A DNA stretch of 64,000 bases from Blattamonas nauphoetae. Its lineage: Eukaryota > Preaxostyla > Oxymonadida. Numbering within the stretch: position 1 is the first letter of the stretch; each line of letters begins with the position of its first letter. Made by a program: the position numbers and the translations under genes. Where the stretch lies: NCBI GenBank assembly GCA_033064195.1, contig JARBJD010000170.1, positions 1 through 64,000 of the forward strand, given 5' to 3'. The notes under the pieces were generated by a model. It worked only from the letters and a program-made list of their open reading frames with translations, searched no databases and was not told the DNA's origin. Positions 20,243 through 31,188 of the stretch are shown here, one piece after another.

Positions 20243-21685
20243 ATGGGTGCTGCTGACTCGAAGCTTGCCATCTCCACTGATTCTCCTTGCCTTGGTATCT
20301 CTTCCCACAACTTTTCATCGTCTGTAGATCGTTCTCGTTTCCTGAATTGGGATGAGAATCGACTTACAGGGTGATTCAGAAGTAATGGTCTTTCATGGGG
20401 CCGATCAACTTCGGACGAAAATCCATATGAAGCACAAAGAATCTTTCTCATCTTCGTACGGCTTAGGCTTTTTGTTTTTAATCATTTCATGTCTACCAGG
20501 TTGATAATTATGTTCAGCTGACAGAGAAAAGGAGGTGGACCGAAAAGATTTTTCTCTGTTTTACTGCTTCCACGGACTGATAATCAACCTGGTAGACATG
20601 AAATGATTAAAAACAAAAAGCCTAAGCCGTACGAAGATGCGAATGATTATTGATGCTTCATATGGATTTTCGTCCGTAGTTGATCCGCCCCATGAAAGAC
20701 CATTACTTCTGAATCACCCTGTAGATCTGAAGACGATAAAGCAGTTATATTTCGATCTCTTGTTGCCGCCGTGAAGTTCCAGCCTGCACTTGATGTATCT
20801 CTGCAAGCGAAAGCGGTGAAACTTCTACGATCTGTAGATCCACAGAATAGAGAATCAGCCGATGCTTTTCTCAACAGCATTGGGCGAACAACTGATGAAT
20901 CTTCGACTATCTTCGTGCAATCCATTGTTATCCTCCTTTCTTCGCCCAATCGAGCAGTAGCCACAACAACAATGAAGATACTCGAAAGGATGCTTGTGAC
21001 CTGTTCACGTCACAGCCGACTTACCCTTGTCAATGCTAATCTGATCCCTCAACTCATCGCATCTCTCAATCCACTATCTCTTTCATTCACTGAAGCAGTC
21101 GATCTCCACATCAATCTCGTGATAATCATCTCCAATTCTATCTGGCTCGCATCTCCGTTTGGTCTCAGACAACTCGGAATTGAAGATGACAATGAACAAC
21201 AGGCTGTTCACGAGACGGTTTTGAAGCAAGTTCTCGCCCCTTCAAAGCAGTATATTTGCTATTTGTGCTTGAACCGCAAATCGATCGTCGATGGTGACAA
21301 ATCCAATTTTTTTCTGAATCTCCTCGCCAATCTCCTCCAAATATCTCCACACAATCAACCAACAATGGACTTCATTCTACATATGCCAATCTTCGTCACG
21401 ATCCCAAGTTGTCTCACATTCTTCGAACATCATAGCTCTATCTCTTGGTTTGTGCATAACATGATCAATGCCCAGCGAGAATGGAACGACAAAAGGGGAG
21501 AAACTCAACATATATGGAAGACAGTGCATCGAATGTTGAGAATGGAGGGCTTCGAAGATGCGATTGATGAAAAGCTGCAAAACGACCAAAACGGATCCGA
21601 CGGAAGATCCATTGTCTTCTACTCGATCAGATGGAACAACCTGCAGGGCATGAACCTTACAAAACCTTGGTGGATTCAGACATGA
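20243..21685 (+). pseudogene. FLNW-family copy A8, interrupted by a 355-bp MITE
   Basis: The first 41 codons (MGAADSKLAISTDSPCLGI... RFLNWDENRL) lead into a mariner-type MITE at a TA. The coding frame resumes after it as RSEDDKAVIFRSLVAAVKF and then runs without a break through ANLIPQLIASLNPLSLSF, YLCLNRKSIVDGDKS, MPIFVTIPSCLTFFEHH and LRMEGFEDAIDEKLQNDQ to a TGA at 21683-21685. The reading frame on the two sides matches exactly if the insertion and one TA are ignored, so the insertion is the only visible lesion and is recent. A downstream ATG could still yield a shortened protein. Confidence 0.82.
20367..20721. mobile_element. Mariner-type MITE, 355 bp fold-back
   Basis: The ends are CAGGGTGATTCAGAAGTAAT and its near-perfect inverse, flanked by TA (20365-20366, 20722-20723). 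The inverted repeat runs about 145 bp inward on both sides (for example GTCTACCAGGTTGAT and its inverse), so most of the element could fold back on itself. It has no coding capacity. It depends on a mariner transposase supplied elsewhere (known for this class). Confidence 0.88.
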
Positions 21686-21955
21686 ACCATTGAACTTTTC
21701 GAACTGTTTGTGACTTCATTTTAACAACAAACACTGTTTGCGCGTGATCGTTGTCGACTCTGGCACCAACTCAGAGTTTCGTTTGCGGGAACGGTTGGGA
21801 TTCTCTCTCGCCAGTCTCGCTCGATCGTCGCCACACTCACCTTCTCCTTCGCCGCCACTCTCGCACTGCTCAATTCGTTACATCGCAAGGCGTTGATCGA
21901 TGATGACAATTCGGAAGGATCGGAAGATGTTGTCGCCGAATTGATGGCCGTTCTC
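21686..21955 (+). other. 3' flank of copy A8
   Basis: It starts with the short type-A flank (GACTTCATTTTAACAACAAACACTGTTTG) seen after A7 and A9. It then becomes similar in inverted orientation to the spacer next to the 16-kb minisatellite (GATGGCCGTTCTCGATCCCTG). No gene is visible. Confidence 0.5.
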
Positions 21956-21959
21956 GATC

Positions 21960-22215
21960 CCTGCTCTCCCTCACCACCCTCACCCTCCCACTCCCCTCTG
22001 CCTCTCCCTCACCACCCTCACCCTCCCACTCCCCTCTGTCTCTCCCTCACCACCCACACACTCCCACTCCCCTCTGCCGCTTACCTCACCATCCACACCC
22101 TCCCACTGCCCTCTGCCTCTCCCTCACCACCCACACCCTCCCACTCCCCTCTGCCTCTCCCTCACCACCCACACCCTCCCACTCCCCTCTGCCTCTCCCT
22201 CACCACCCACATCCT
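21960..22215. repeat. 38-bp minisatellite, inverted array
   Basis: At least six units of CTCTGCCTCTCCCTCACCAC-type sequence, the reverse complement of the unit at 1-140. The array lies downstream of A8 on the plus strand, so its orientation relative to the family gene is the same as for A1 and A6. Confidence 0.85.
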
Positions 22216-22227
22216 CCCGCCCATCTC

Positions 22228-22380
22228 ACAGTCTGTGTCCGCAGCGGCAGACGAAGCTCGGTGTCGCATTTCGTCGCTCTCGCCGACAACACCCCATCTA
22301 ATCCCCCGCTGTCCCCTCACTCTTAGCCATACCCGACTCCAACCGCACTCGAGGGAAGGACGAGATTGCAGTTGGCTGAC
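22228..22380 (-). repeat. Dispersed repeat R1 (copy at 22.3 kb)
   Basis: This is the reverse-complement match of 5728-5885. It directly adjoins the minisatellite array. The region from 22381 to 22742 shows no recognisable gene. Confidence 0.6.
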
Positions 22381-22742
22381 ATGAGCAGAAGAAGCACAGT
22401 CTGTTTCTGACACTGTTGGACGTTTGGCCGTTGACTTGATGTTGTGGGATTGGCAGACTTTCAGAACTCGCTTTTCGTTTGTCTTCGTTTCTCTTCGTTA
22501 TGTTGTGGTTGTTCTCGTTCTTTCTGGTTTCGTAGACTTCTGTGCGAAGTTGGATGGATCTCACCCAATCCATCACTTGCTGATCGTCAACAACACTTTG
22601 GTTCTTCTTTTGTCTCTTCTCGCCCTTCTTGCCATCCATCCGTCAATCTTTCCCTCGTTCACTCTCTTTTGCGTCTATCTGTCGCCATCTCCATTCTCCT
22701 CGCTATCTCGCTTCTTCATTCATGCATTTATTATCTCACTCA

Positions 22743-25700
22743 TAGGCTTGTCTGACCGGCACTGACCGGTCAGTTTTCATCGAAAAGTACTGACGGTCAC
22801 TGACCGGAGAAATATCAGAACCCATAATCGGAATTTACCATTTCTCGGAAGTGGTTTCAGGTTAAACAGAGAAATGAGTTATTGACATGAGGTGTGATAG
22901 AAACCAGGAATCAGACACAGAAATGACTCTATTCGTGATAATTAAATCAGATTCAATAAGAAAGAACTTTCAAATACCTGTTCTTGGAGTTCAGAGAGAC
23001 AAAGTACGATCAATGGGTTCGATCCGACCTGTCCGTCACCGATTTGCCCTCTTGTGAAACAGTCGTGTATCCAACGGATTTTCAACTCACATGAAGTTAA
23101 TTTACGAAGTGGAAGAGTCGGAAAATGTTAAAAAGGTTGAATAATGGACACGTAGTTATGATCTCTTCTTCCTTCGTCTCTCAACAGCCTCTCCTTCATT
23201 CCATCGCTTGTTTTATCTCCTGGACCCCTCTCCCCGCATCGCATCTCTCTTCATCTTGTCTCCATCAACTCATCCTTTGTACCGATCAAGACGACCCGCT
23301 CGTCATCCTCCCTCGATTCGAACTCGCTCTTCTCGCGTCGCAGCTGCTCATTCTTCTCTTCCAGCCGCTAAAGGCGTGCCCGCTCTGTGTTCGGTTTGAT
23401 CAGAAGCTGTTTGCGGCTGTACTCCAACACGTGCGCGTTCTGTTCGTCCTGCTCTCGTCTGTCCTCGTCCGTTCTCCTCTGGAGCTACCGCTTGTGCTCG
23501 ACTTTGAGGCGCTTCTCCGGCTGATCCACTACTTTCATCTGCACCACCTGCTTCTTGGCGTCGCGTTGTTTCCACACTTCTTTCTCCTTTTTTCCTGTTC
23601 TGGCGAGCGAGCCAGCTGGGCAGCGCGTATCTTCAAACTCAGAGCAGCCAGCTAGTCTTTAGCGGCGGAGAGCACCGACTCTTCCTCCTTCTTCAGATTG
23701 TTGAAGCGAGCCACCGTCCTCTTCTTGGCTTCCTTCGCTTTCTCTTTCAGTTCCTTCGCTTTCGTTTCGGCTGCCGATATAGCTTCCTTTTCTTCTTCGT
23801 GTGCATGCTCGATTTCTTCCTTTCCTGTCTTCCACATTTCATCGCGTTCCTTCTTCAGATTCGCTGCGTGTCGTTCAGCTTCGCGTTTGATCGTCTCGGC
23901 CCTTTGCCGGAACTCGCTGTTTGTGTGTTCGAGATCCTTCCTTTACTGTTTCATCGACTCTGCCTTCTTCTTCAGTTCTTCTCCTTGCTGCTTCAGCCCC
24001 TCTCCGTCTTGGTTGTACTTCTCTTCGGTCGCGTTAAGGTCATCGATGCCCTTCCGAACTCGTTCTTTGGCATTTTTGCGAACCTTCTCAAAATCATTCA
24101 GACGGCCCATTTCGGCTGCAAGACCTTCTGTATCGCCTTCCTTCCATACTTTTGTGCGATAGTTCGCTGGTGATCGCATTTTCGCGTCAGACAGACGAGA
24201 CATGGACGGCTTGACGAACTCGTCTTTGCAGCTGAAGTAGCAGCCATCAAATTCGGAAATGCAGATCGGCATGTTGTGCAGTCGGCATTTTGACATGCAG
24301 TTTGAGTCGACCGGCTCGTCTTCGGGCATCTCATCGTCTTCAGTTATGGGAGTGTCCTCGTTGCCATCCCGAGATTGGAGAGGACGATCCACAGCTATGG
24401 ATTGGATCGTGTTGCTCTTTGCGAGTTTACCTTCACATCGACACACTTTTGAGTGCAGAAAGAGTCCAGCTACACCTGACACGACATGATCGTGTTGGTA
24501 CAAGTTCCGAGGCACGTTTCCAGCGATGCTTACGCTTCCCGCACCATATCAGCAAAGTGGGCATCGATTGGTGAAGAATGTGTGGTGTTTGACGTTGTGT
24601 TGTCCCGTCTGGTCGTGTATGTTGCGTTCTGCACAGCAGCCGAATAGAAGGACGAGAAAGTCTGGTTTTCGTGTCCCCCAAACTTCATCAGGCAAAGTGT
24701 GTCGCATTCTGATACGTGGTTGCCGCATTCCGACGCCTTGCCCATCATACAAACGCCCAGTTACTGGTTCACATCTTGCGACTCGCTCCGTGCATGCGAG
24801 CATTCATCGATGCATTCTGACGATGACAGAGCCAAGCATTTCTCTGCATTTTGTTTGCAGGCTTTGAGACACGTGTTGGTTCCCTTGTTTGAGATGGACT
24901 CGGATTCGCATTGGATGAGGCAATCCTCACGCTCTGGCACACACTGTTGGATGCAGCCGGTGAGGCAGGAAACACACGCAGAGTGGTCGGTCGATGAGGA
25001 GCACACGTTGTCGCGCTTTCCAGGCATTGATCCACACATATCAAAATCTGGGAAAGGAGAAAGACGGAGCGGGGATGAAGAGAGGTGAATGCTAGCGAGA
25101 ACAACGAAAGTAATTAATTCGAATAATATCCACAAATGCCCGAGAGGGGCAATTTCCCTAAAATGGGTGTGAGGCATACACGACGAACACTCCGAATCAC
25201 AATCCACTAAAAGTGCCAGATCTTGTGTCTGTCTGCGAGAATTGACAGGTTATTGGAGGAGAGGTTGATTGTCTTGCCGGATTCTGTAGGGAAGTGGCTC
25301 TTCTGGAATCGTCGGATAGAACATGATTTGTGTGTGTATTCGAACCAACTTCACATCTTCTCCTGTTTCTTTATTCTCACTCCGTGTTCTATTGTTTATC
25401 TTTGCTTCTTCAGCTGATGGAATCTGCATCTTTCTTTCACTCATCTCCTTCTGACTTCTTTCGTCAGATGCAAGCTTCCTGAGCACGCTTTCCTTCTCAT
25501 TTTCGAGATATCCGACTACCATGTGCACTGTGGAGAAAAAGTAAGAGTTAAACGAGGAGAATACTGTGAAAGATGAACACTCTTATGAGATGAAGACGAA
25601 GGAGGGATCAGAGTTGATACCAGAGAGGTTTCAATCTAAAACAGATGTGAGGAGGAGAAAATGAACCATTTGTGCAACCGCTTCCGATTAAAGTTTTCGT

Positions 25701-25932
25701 TTAAGCCAAATTTCGCGAGACAGTCTTGATCCATCCTGTCTTTTTTCCGGCGAGCAGAAACAATGGAAAGAAGGTTGCCAAACGGGATCAGTTAGTAAAT
25801 ATTGACAGATATATCTGCTGGCATGTCAGATTCACGTTCTTAACATGCAGCTTAAGGATTCTCTGAGATCTGACCCTTTGATGAATTCAGAACTGACACT
25901 GACCGGCACTTTTAGCCGGTCAGACAAGCCTA
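22743..25932. mobile_element. hAT-ended element carrying a non-transposase gene relic
   Basis: The left end is TAGGCTTGTCTGACCGGC and the right end its exact inverse. Both are flanked by a perfect 8-bp target duplication CTCACTCA (22735-22742 and 25933-25940). Subterminal TGACCGG repeats occur at both ends, as in hAT elements. The 3190-bp interior encodes, on the minus strand, cysteine-rich and coiled-coil segments but no recognisable hAT transposase. It therefore looks like a gene-carrying (Pack-type) non-autonomous element. It landed in the conserved 5' flank of family copy A9, about 115 bp upstream of its start. Confidence 0.78.
23330..25207 (-). pseudogene. Cargo: cysteine-rich plus coiled-coil protein relic
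   Basis: Reading on the minus strand, an exon-like segment begins at 25047 after a good acceptor (CTCCTTTCCCAG). It encodes a cysteine-rich region: DFDMCGSMPGKRDNVCSSS, then HSACVSCLTGCIQQCVP. Further cysteine-rich pieces follow at 24530-24748 (SECGNHVSECDTLCLMKFGG) and 24180-24330 (DSNCMSKCRLHNMPICI). From about 24100 to 23330 the sequence is a long charged coiled coil (ERVRKGIDDLNATEEKYNQD, KEEIEHAHEEEKEAISAAE). Several stops break it (for example 23943-23945 and 23652-23654). A small acidic frame at 25250-25528 may be a first exon. It looks like a secreted or surface protein with a helical stalk; no family recognised. Confidence 0.45.
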
Positions 25933-26013
25933 CTCACTCAACGTTGGTTGATTTTAGTCCTTCCTTTTGGACGTTAATTTCATCTCAATCTCTTTCTTCG
26001 AGAATCTGTTGTG

Positions 26014-26024
26014 ACCCATAACGA
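26014..26024 (+). promoter_or_regulatory. Promoter-proximal ACCCATAACGA motif, copy A9
   Basis: A perfect match, 26 bases upstream of the A9 ATG. About 50 bases further upstream is the CCTTCCTTTTGGACG block shared with other copies. Confidence 0.6.
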
Positions 26025-26049
26025 GTGATTTTCCACAGGATCTTTCTGA

Positions 26050-27123
26050 ATGACCGAAATAGACAAGAAAACTGACGCCATTCCAAGTCAAGCACAATCT
26101 GATTTACCCTCCCATCAGCTACCGTTTTCAAGGGATTGCTCACCGTTCCTGAATTGGGATGAAGAACAGTTTAAAACAGTTGACGAACAAGCTGTTGTTT
26201 TTCAATCACTCGTTGCCACATTGAAATTTCAGCCTGCACTTGATGCATCGTTGGAAGCCAAAGCAGTGAAACTTCTGGAATCTGTGGATCCGGATCGTCG
26301 AAAATCAGCAAATGAATTTCTCCGCAGCTTTGGGCCAACCGCTGATGATTCGTTGACAGAATTCGTACAGTCGATTGTGGTGCTCATATCTTCTGCCGCT
26401 CAGGTCATCACCACAGCAACAATGAAGATGCTCCACTCTTTGATGGAATGGATATCGACTTCAGTCCAATTTACCCTCGTCCAAGCTGGTCTGGTCCCTC
26501 AACTCATCAACACTCTCAATCCGCAATCACTTTCATTCTCAGAAGCAGTCGATATCCACGCCTGTCTCATGACAAGCATCCTTCGTTCTCTCTGGCTCGC
26601 AACTCCCGAGAGTCTCGAACAACTCGGAATCGAAGATGAGGATGAACAACAAATTGTTCACGAGACATTTTTAAAGCAAATTGTGGCAGCTTCGGAACCG
26701 TATGTTTGCCATTTGTGCGTGAACCGCTTTTCGATCGTCGATGGTGAGCAATCCAAGGATTTTCTGACACTCCTTGCATATCTCCTCGAAATATGTCCAT
26801 ATCATCAACCTAAAATGGCTGTTGTCGTTAATATGCCCGTCGTTCTCACGATCCCAGGTTGTCTCACATTCTTCGAAAATGAGAACTCAATCTGGGTTTT
26901 TCTGTTTTACATGGTCAATGCCCAGTGGGAATGGAACTGGCAAGGCGGTGAAGTGCCACAGATGGGGACGACAGTCCTTCGAATGTTGAGAATGGAGGGC
27001 ATCGAAGATGTGATGGAGGAAAAGATGCAAAACGACAAAAACGGAACCAAAGGAGGAAAGATAGTTAACAGATCGATCGAATGGAACAACCTCCTGGGCA
27101 TGAACCTTCCGGAACAGGAATAG
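26050..27123 (+). CDS. FLNW-family helical protein, copy A9 (intact)
   Basis: The product is 357 aa, the same length as A1 and A2, with all landmarks intact: FLNWDEEQFKTVDEQAVVF, LEAKAVKLLESVDPDRR, AGLVPQLINTLNPQSLSF, HLCVNRFSIVDGEQS, MPVVLTIPGCLTFFENEN and LRMEGIEDVMEEKMQNDKN. It begins MTEIDKKTD as does A2. No targeting signal or enzyme motif is seen. It is the best reference copy in the window: motif, start, frame and stop (TAG) are all normal. The upstream region is displaced by the hAT-ended element, so long-range regulation could differ from its siblings. Confidence 0.85.
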   Translation: MTEIDKKTDAIPSQAQSDLPSHQLPFSRDCSPFLNWDEEQFKTVDEQAVVFQSLVATLKFQPALDASLEAKAVKLLESVDPDRRKSANEFLRSFGPTADDSLTEFVQSIVVLISSAAQVITTATMKMLHSLMEWISTSVQFTLVQAGLVPQLINTLNPQSLSFSEAVDIHACLMTSILRSLWLATPESLEQLGIEDEDEQQIVHETFLKQIVAASEPYVCHLCVNRFSIVDGEQSKDFLTLLAYLLEICPYHQPKMAVVVNMPVVLTIPGCLTFFENENSIWVFLFYMVNAQWEWNWQGGEVPQMGTTVLRMLRMEGIEDVMEEKMQNDKNGTKGGKIVNRSIEWNNLLGMNLPEQE

Positions 27124-28672
27124 AAACGGACGAGAACCAGCGACCATTTCGATCTGTTTCTGACTTCTTTTGGACCGCAAACGCTGTTTGTCTGTGATCG
27201 ATGTTGACTCTGGCATCGCCTCATGATCCCGTCCGACATCAAAATTGTATTTATTCTCGTCCTCATCCGACTCAAAGACTGTCACCCGTTCACATCTGTC
27301 CACTCCCCTCCTTTCGAGAGATGCCATCCAACCAGACAGATATCCAGCAACTCGGATGTCTGATGGGCTGTTGTGCCGTTTTCTTTGTTTTCTGTTCATC
27401 GGACTCGGAACAGGGACCGTCGTTGTGAACCGTCTGATCTGTCGGACGTGCTGCTGATTTGGTGCCCTTAGCCACCCAGCGTGACACGAGTCTTTTCGAA
27501 GTCGGTTTGCCATTCTTCGTTTCTTGATCTTCCAGGTGAAAGTGGAAATGGCTTCGATAGAAACGATTGCTGTGAAATGATCTGTCTGGACAGTTCCACG
27601 CGTTCTGTTCCTGAAATCTGACTCTTCACCTGTCTTTTCCCAACCATCGTGTTTTCCTGAGATTTGAAGTTGCTTGCCTCGAACAGTCCGATTGTTCAAA
27701 AATGAAGAACGCGGCCTTTCTTTCGTTTCTGGTCTTCCACGCTCAATCAGAGTTGGCGTTTGGTCTTCTTTCCTCCTTCTCTTTTCTCAATTCTTCGTTT
27801 TTACTCAAAGAACGTCGTTGAGAATTGACCGAATCACGCGCAAAACAGATCAACTCCACTTGCTCGAGAAATGAAGGAAATCAAGTGGTAATCACACCAC
27901 AGCACGAACATTCCATCTGACTGCACTTCTTGTTCTTGATCAGTCCAATGACAAGCTGACGATGCCTGCTCCTCCACTCCAACATTCGTCCCGCCAACTC
28001 ATCTGTGATGCACAATCAGGACGATCGTCATTGTTGTGTGCACTCTCCAGACCCTCCTGTTTTCACGTTGATGCACAAATGATGTGTTCAACCTGATGCT
28101 GCTGGTGTGAATCGGGATGACAAGATTTGCGCAACCTGAAAGAAGAACCACAAGAGATCTCGCTTGATCTGCACGCCCACCAACACAATGTCCTCTTTTT
28201 TGATTGGTAACCCCAAGTGCATCTGGATACAGCACATAATTCTGCTCTGAGGACGCTGAAAGACAAAGGCACAAATTCGCTTTCTGTTCCTCCATCTGCG
28301 ACATCCCGGGTATTCAGCCATCGCAGGGATGATGTGAAGCGACCCTGTGCAATCTTAGAACAACAGAAATCACAGCCATCGAGTTGGCCGGAATGCCCAC
28401 CACTTCCGACAGCTTTCCACGCGATGGACTTCGAAGCGACAACAAGCACTGGCAGAGCAGTATTGTGCATTCCTCGTTTTGATTGTATTCCTCACTTCAT
28501 CGTTCTTTTCCCTTCGTTGTCTTTGATTTCGCATTTCCTGTCCACTTTCCGTTCCAAACATCGAATCCCAAACAAAGAACTGTCGATGAAGCCAAAGAAG
28601 AAAAGATAATGGTTCCGAAAAGAACACTGCTAATCCCACCACTGCCGACAAAGAAAGAACAAAAATGACAAC
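27124..28672. other. No confident gene
   Basis: The first 110 bases are the type-A 3' flank of A9 (GAACCAGCGACC, then GACTTCTTTTGGACC). The rest has overlapping open frames on both strands (for example 28063-28470 minus) with no recognisable domain. It may contain an old spliced gene between 27950 and 28470, but I cannot resolve exons. Confidence 0.35.
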
Positions 28673-31030
28673 TCAAAACAAGACACAACACTCGTCGCTC
28701 TTATCCATCATTTTCTTCGCTCGCAGCTGCGCCTCCTCCCGATCCTTCTTCATCCTCTCTTCCTCCGCACGCCGAGTCGACTCCATCTCGTTCAGAGGCA
28801 GCGCATAGCTCTCTCCAATTTGCGATGTTTTGTGTGGAAGATGAGGCGACAGCGGAACCGACCAAGACTCAGCCACGGAAGGAGTCGGCGATTCCCTGTT
28901 CGCCGATTCGTGTCCCGTCTGCGACACCATGTTCGTTGAGATGTCTGACTGCTGCTCGACCGACGGCTGGTTCGACTGGTCCGCACGCACCAGCTTCTCG
29001 TCCTCCACAAGTCCAAGTTCGAGTGTTTCCGAACCGTCTTCGTTCGCTTCCTGTTTGTTCTCTTCGAAATCCGTCTCAGTCACTGATGTCTGCGCTGTCG
29101 CTGACGTCCGCGCTGTCATCGCTTCCGTATTGTTGCGAACACGCTGGCGGGCTTCGTTCGCTTTGCGAGACATCATAATCTTCAGACCGATCTGGGAGAG
29201 CGAGGGGAGGAGGGAGATGATGTGCGAGATGATCAAACAAGAAAAATCAATTTTCAGAAAGAAGGACAAATGGAGTGAGTGATTCGGGCATACCATCGCC
29301 TGGAGTGGCTTGAATGCAGTCACAGCGTTGTCCATCTCTTCCTCGCTCACCTCCACACGATACGGCGTTGGGAACACAAACGATCCATTGCTCGTCAGCC
29401 ACGGGTCTGTCTTCAGCTGCTCGATTGTCATCCGCTTTTTTGGGTCTTTTTCCAACAACTTCCGGATCACACGACGGCAGTCCTTTCCAACCGTGTCGGG
29501 GAAGGGCGGTCTGGGTGAGTGGAGATGAGAGGTGTGGAAGATGAATGAGAAAGAACCATTTTGAGAATAAAATCGACGGAAAGATCCAAAAAAGTGTGAA
29601 AACAAGAAAAAGGCTTCGATTGGACGTGATCCAAGTCCAGCACTCCCCAATGTCCCGACCTCCACACTTCTCCGTCTGGATCGCCTTGTACAACAATTCT
29701 GTGTTGGGTCCCTGAAACGGGTACTTTCCGTAAGCACACAAATACATCGTAACACCCACAGCCCACAAATCAACAGGTCGACCAGCGTAGGCCTTCTTTC
29801 CTGCGAATACGAAGAAGATGGGCATGAAAAGGGAAGAACACGAAGAATATGACCAGAAAAGGGAAGAATAAGATAAGGGAGGAGATGGCAGACGTTGAAC
29901 AATCTCGGGGGCCATGAAGGCTGGCGTGCCCATCAGGGCTTTGGTTGTGTCATCATTGTTTGGACATAAAGTTGAAACACCGAAATCACTGGAAGGAAAA
30001 AAGAGAGGAATGATGAAAAAAGTGAGATTCACAAAAAGAAGGCTTCGAATAGAGAAGATTTGTTGGATCAAGGAACCGGATGTGAGTGTCATGAAAGGAC
30101 AGCATCTCGTTGTCGCAGGGCTTTAAAAATTGAATCATACCATAATTTTAGCTTTTTATCAGCTCCAATCAATATATTATCCGGTTTGATGTCATGGTGG
30201 ACGATTTCGTTGAAATGGCCTGAAAATCGATTTCGGAATGAGCGAGAAAGAGGAAAACAGACAATATTCGATTCCCTGCACAATGTCTCTGAGATAGTAC
30301 TTGCATTGCCGTTCTCCCAGAGCTCCACGACCAGACTTAAAGCACGGCCCGCCGGGAAGGTATTCCATAACTAAAGAAGAGAATCGGAGAGAAGGGGAAA
30401 TTGTGAGGAGAATAGAGGAAAGAAAGTCTTTGAAGTTGAAGTTTGATCGGAGGTAGTTAGAACGATGGGAGATTGATGAGTGGGTGGAGGTCATACCAAG
30501 ATATAGGGTTGTGGAGTTTGGATCATCGATGACCTCATACAACTTGACAACATTTGGATGGTCAAGCTTTTTCATGATCGCAATCTCCCTTTTCAGTGCT
30601 ATCAGAAGAGAGAAAGATTGATGATGAGATATTTGGTGAGAATCAAATGGATAATGGACACGAAGTTGAGAATATTGTCAAGAATGACGACGGTCGGTAG
30701 AAGAACGAGTATGTTCCCAAAATAATTGAATGGATGTCTGAAGAGTTGTTGAATCATACCGTTGAGTACACTGTCCGCTGCTCCTGCTTTCCCACTCTTT
30801 GCAATCAACTGAGCCTTGTTCAACATCTTGATTGCCACCTTTTGGGATCTATTTTCTGAATTTTCGCCTTTAACGACGAGACCGTACGCGCCTTGACCGA
30901 GTTTTCCACCAATTTCGTATTGGTTGATGAATTCTTGTCCTGTTTTGTGGTTTACCCTTCGCTGTGCTTCGTGAGTATCCACAACATGCGATTCTCCTCC
31001 GTCTGTCTCTCGTGGTGTTAGAGATGCCAT
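28673..31030 (-). CDS. CAMKK-like protein kinase, 8 exons, CaaX-like C-terminus
   Basis: Exons on the minus strand: 31030-30760, 30598-30497, 30370-30263, 30219-30141, 29988-29894, 29800-29668, 29510-29294 and 29191-28673. They sum to 1524 bases, a 507 aa protein in one frame. The kinase domain spans about residues 37-345: glycine loop GKLGQGAYGLVVKGEN, VAIKML lysine, VHHDIKPDNILIG catalytic loop, CDFGVS, GTPAFMAPEIV and DLWAVGVTMYL. The GP-insert-like MEYLPGGPCFKSGRG and the GTPAFMAPE motif resemble CaMKK/LKB1-activating kinases. The catalytic loop reads HHD instead of HRD; the Asp is kept, so it is probably active. The acidic, Ser/Thr-rich tail ends CVLF, a possible prenylation box implying membrane anchoring (inference). 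Confidence 0.88.
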
Positions 31031-31188
31031 TCCATTATTGGGCTGATCTCCGCTAATCGATGATTACACCGAAATAACTGATATATTCGAAGAAAGAGAT
31101 TCAAACAATCAATTTAAGAACGATAAAGAGCCGACAATCCCTATATTTGATTTGGGTTGCCAGCAAAATGAGAAGAGCAATTCGATGC

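Noticed and set aside
21960-22215. CRISPR-like array or coding proline repeat
   Set aside because: Units are head-to-tail with no unique spacers and are shared with non-coding blocks at 1 and 16 kb. It is a minisatellite.
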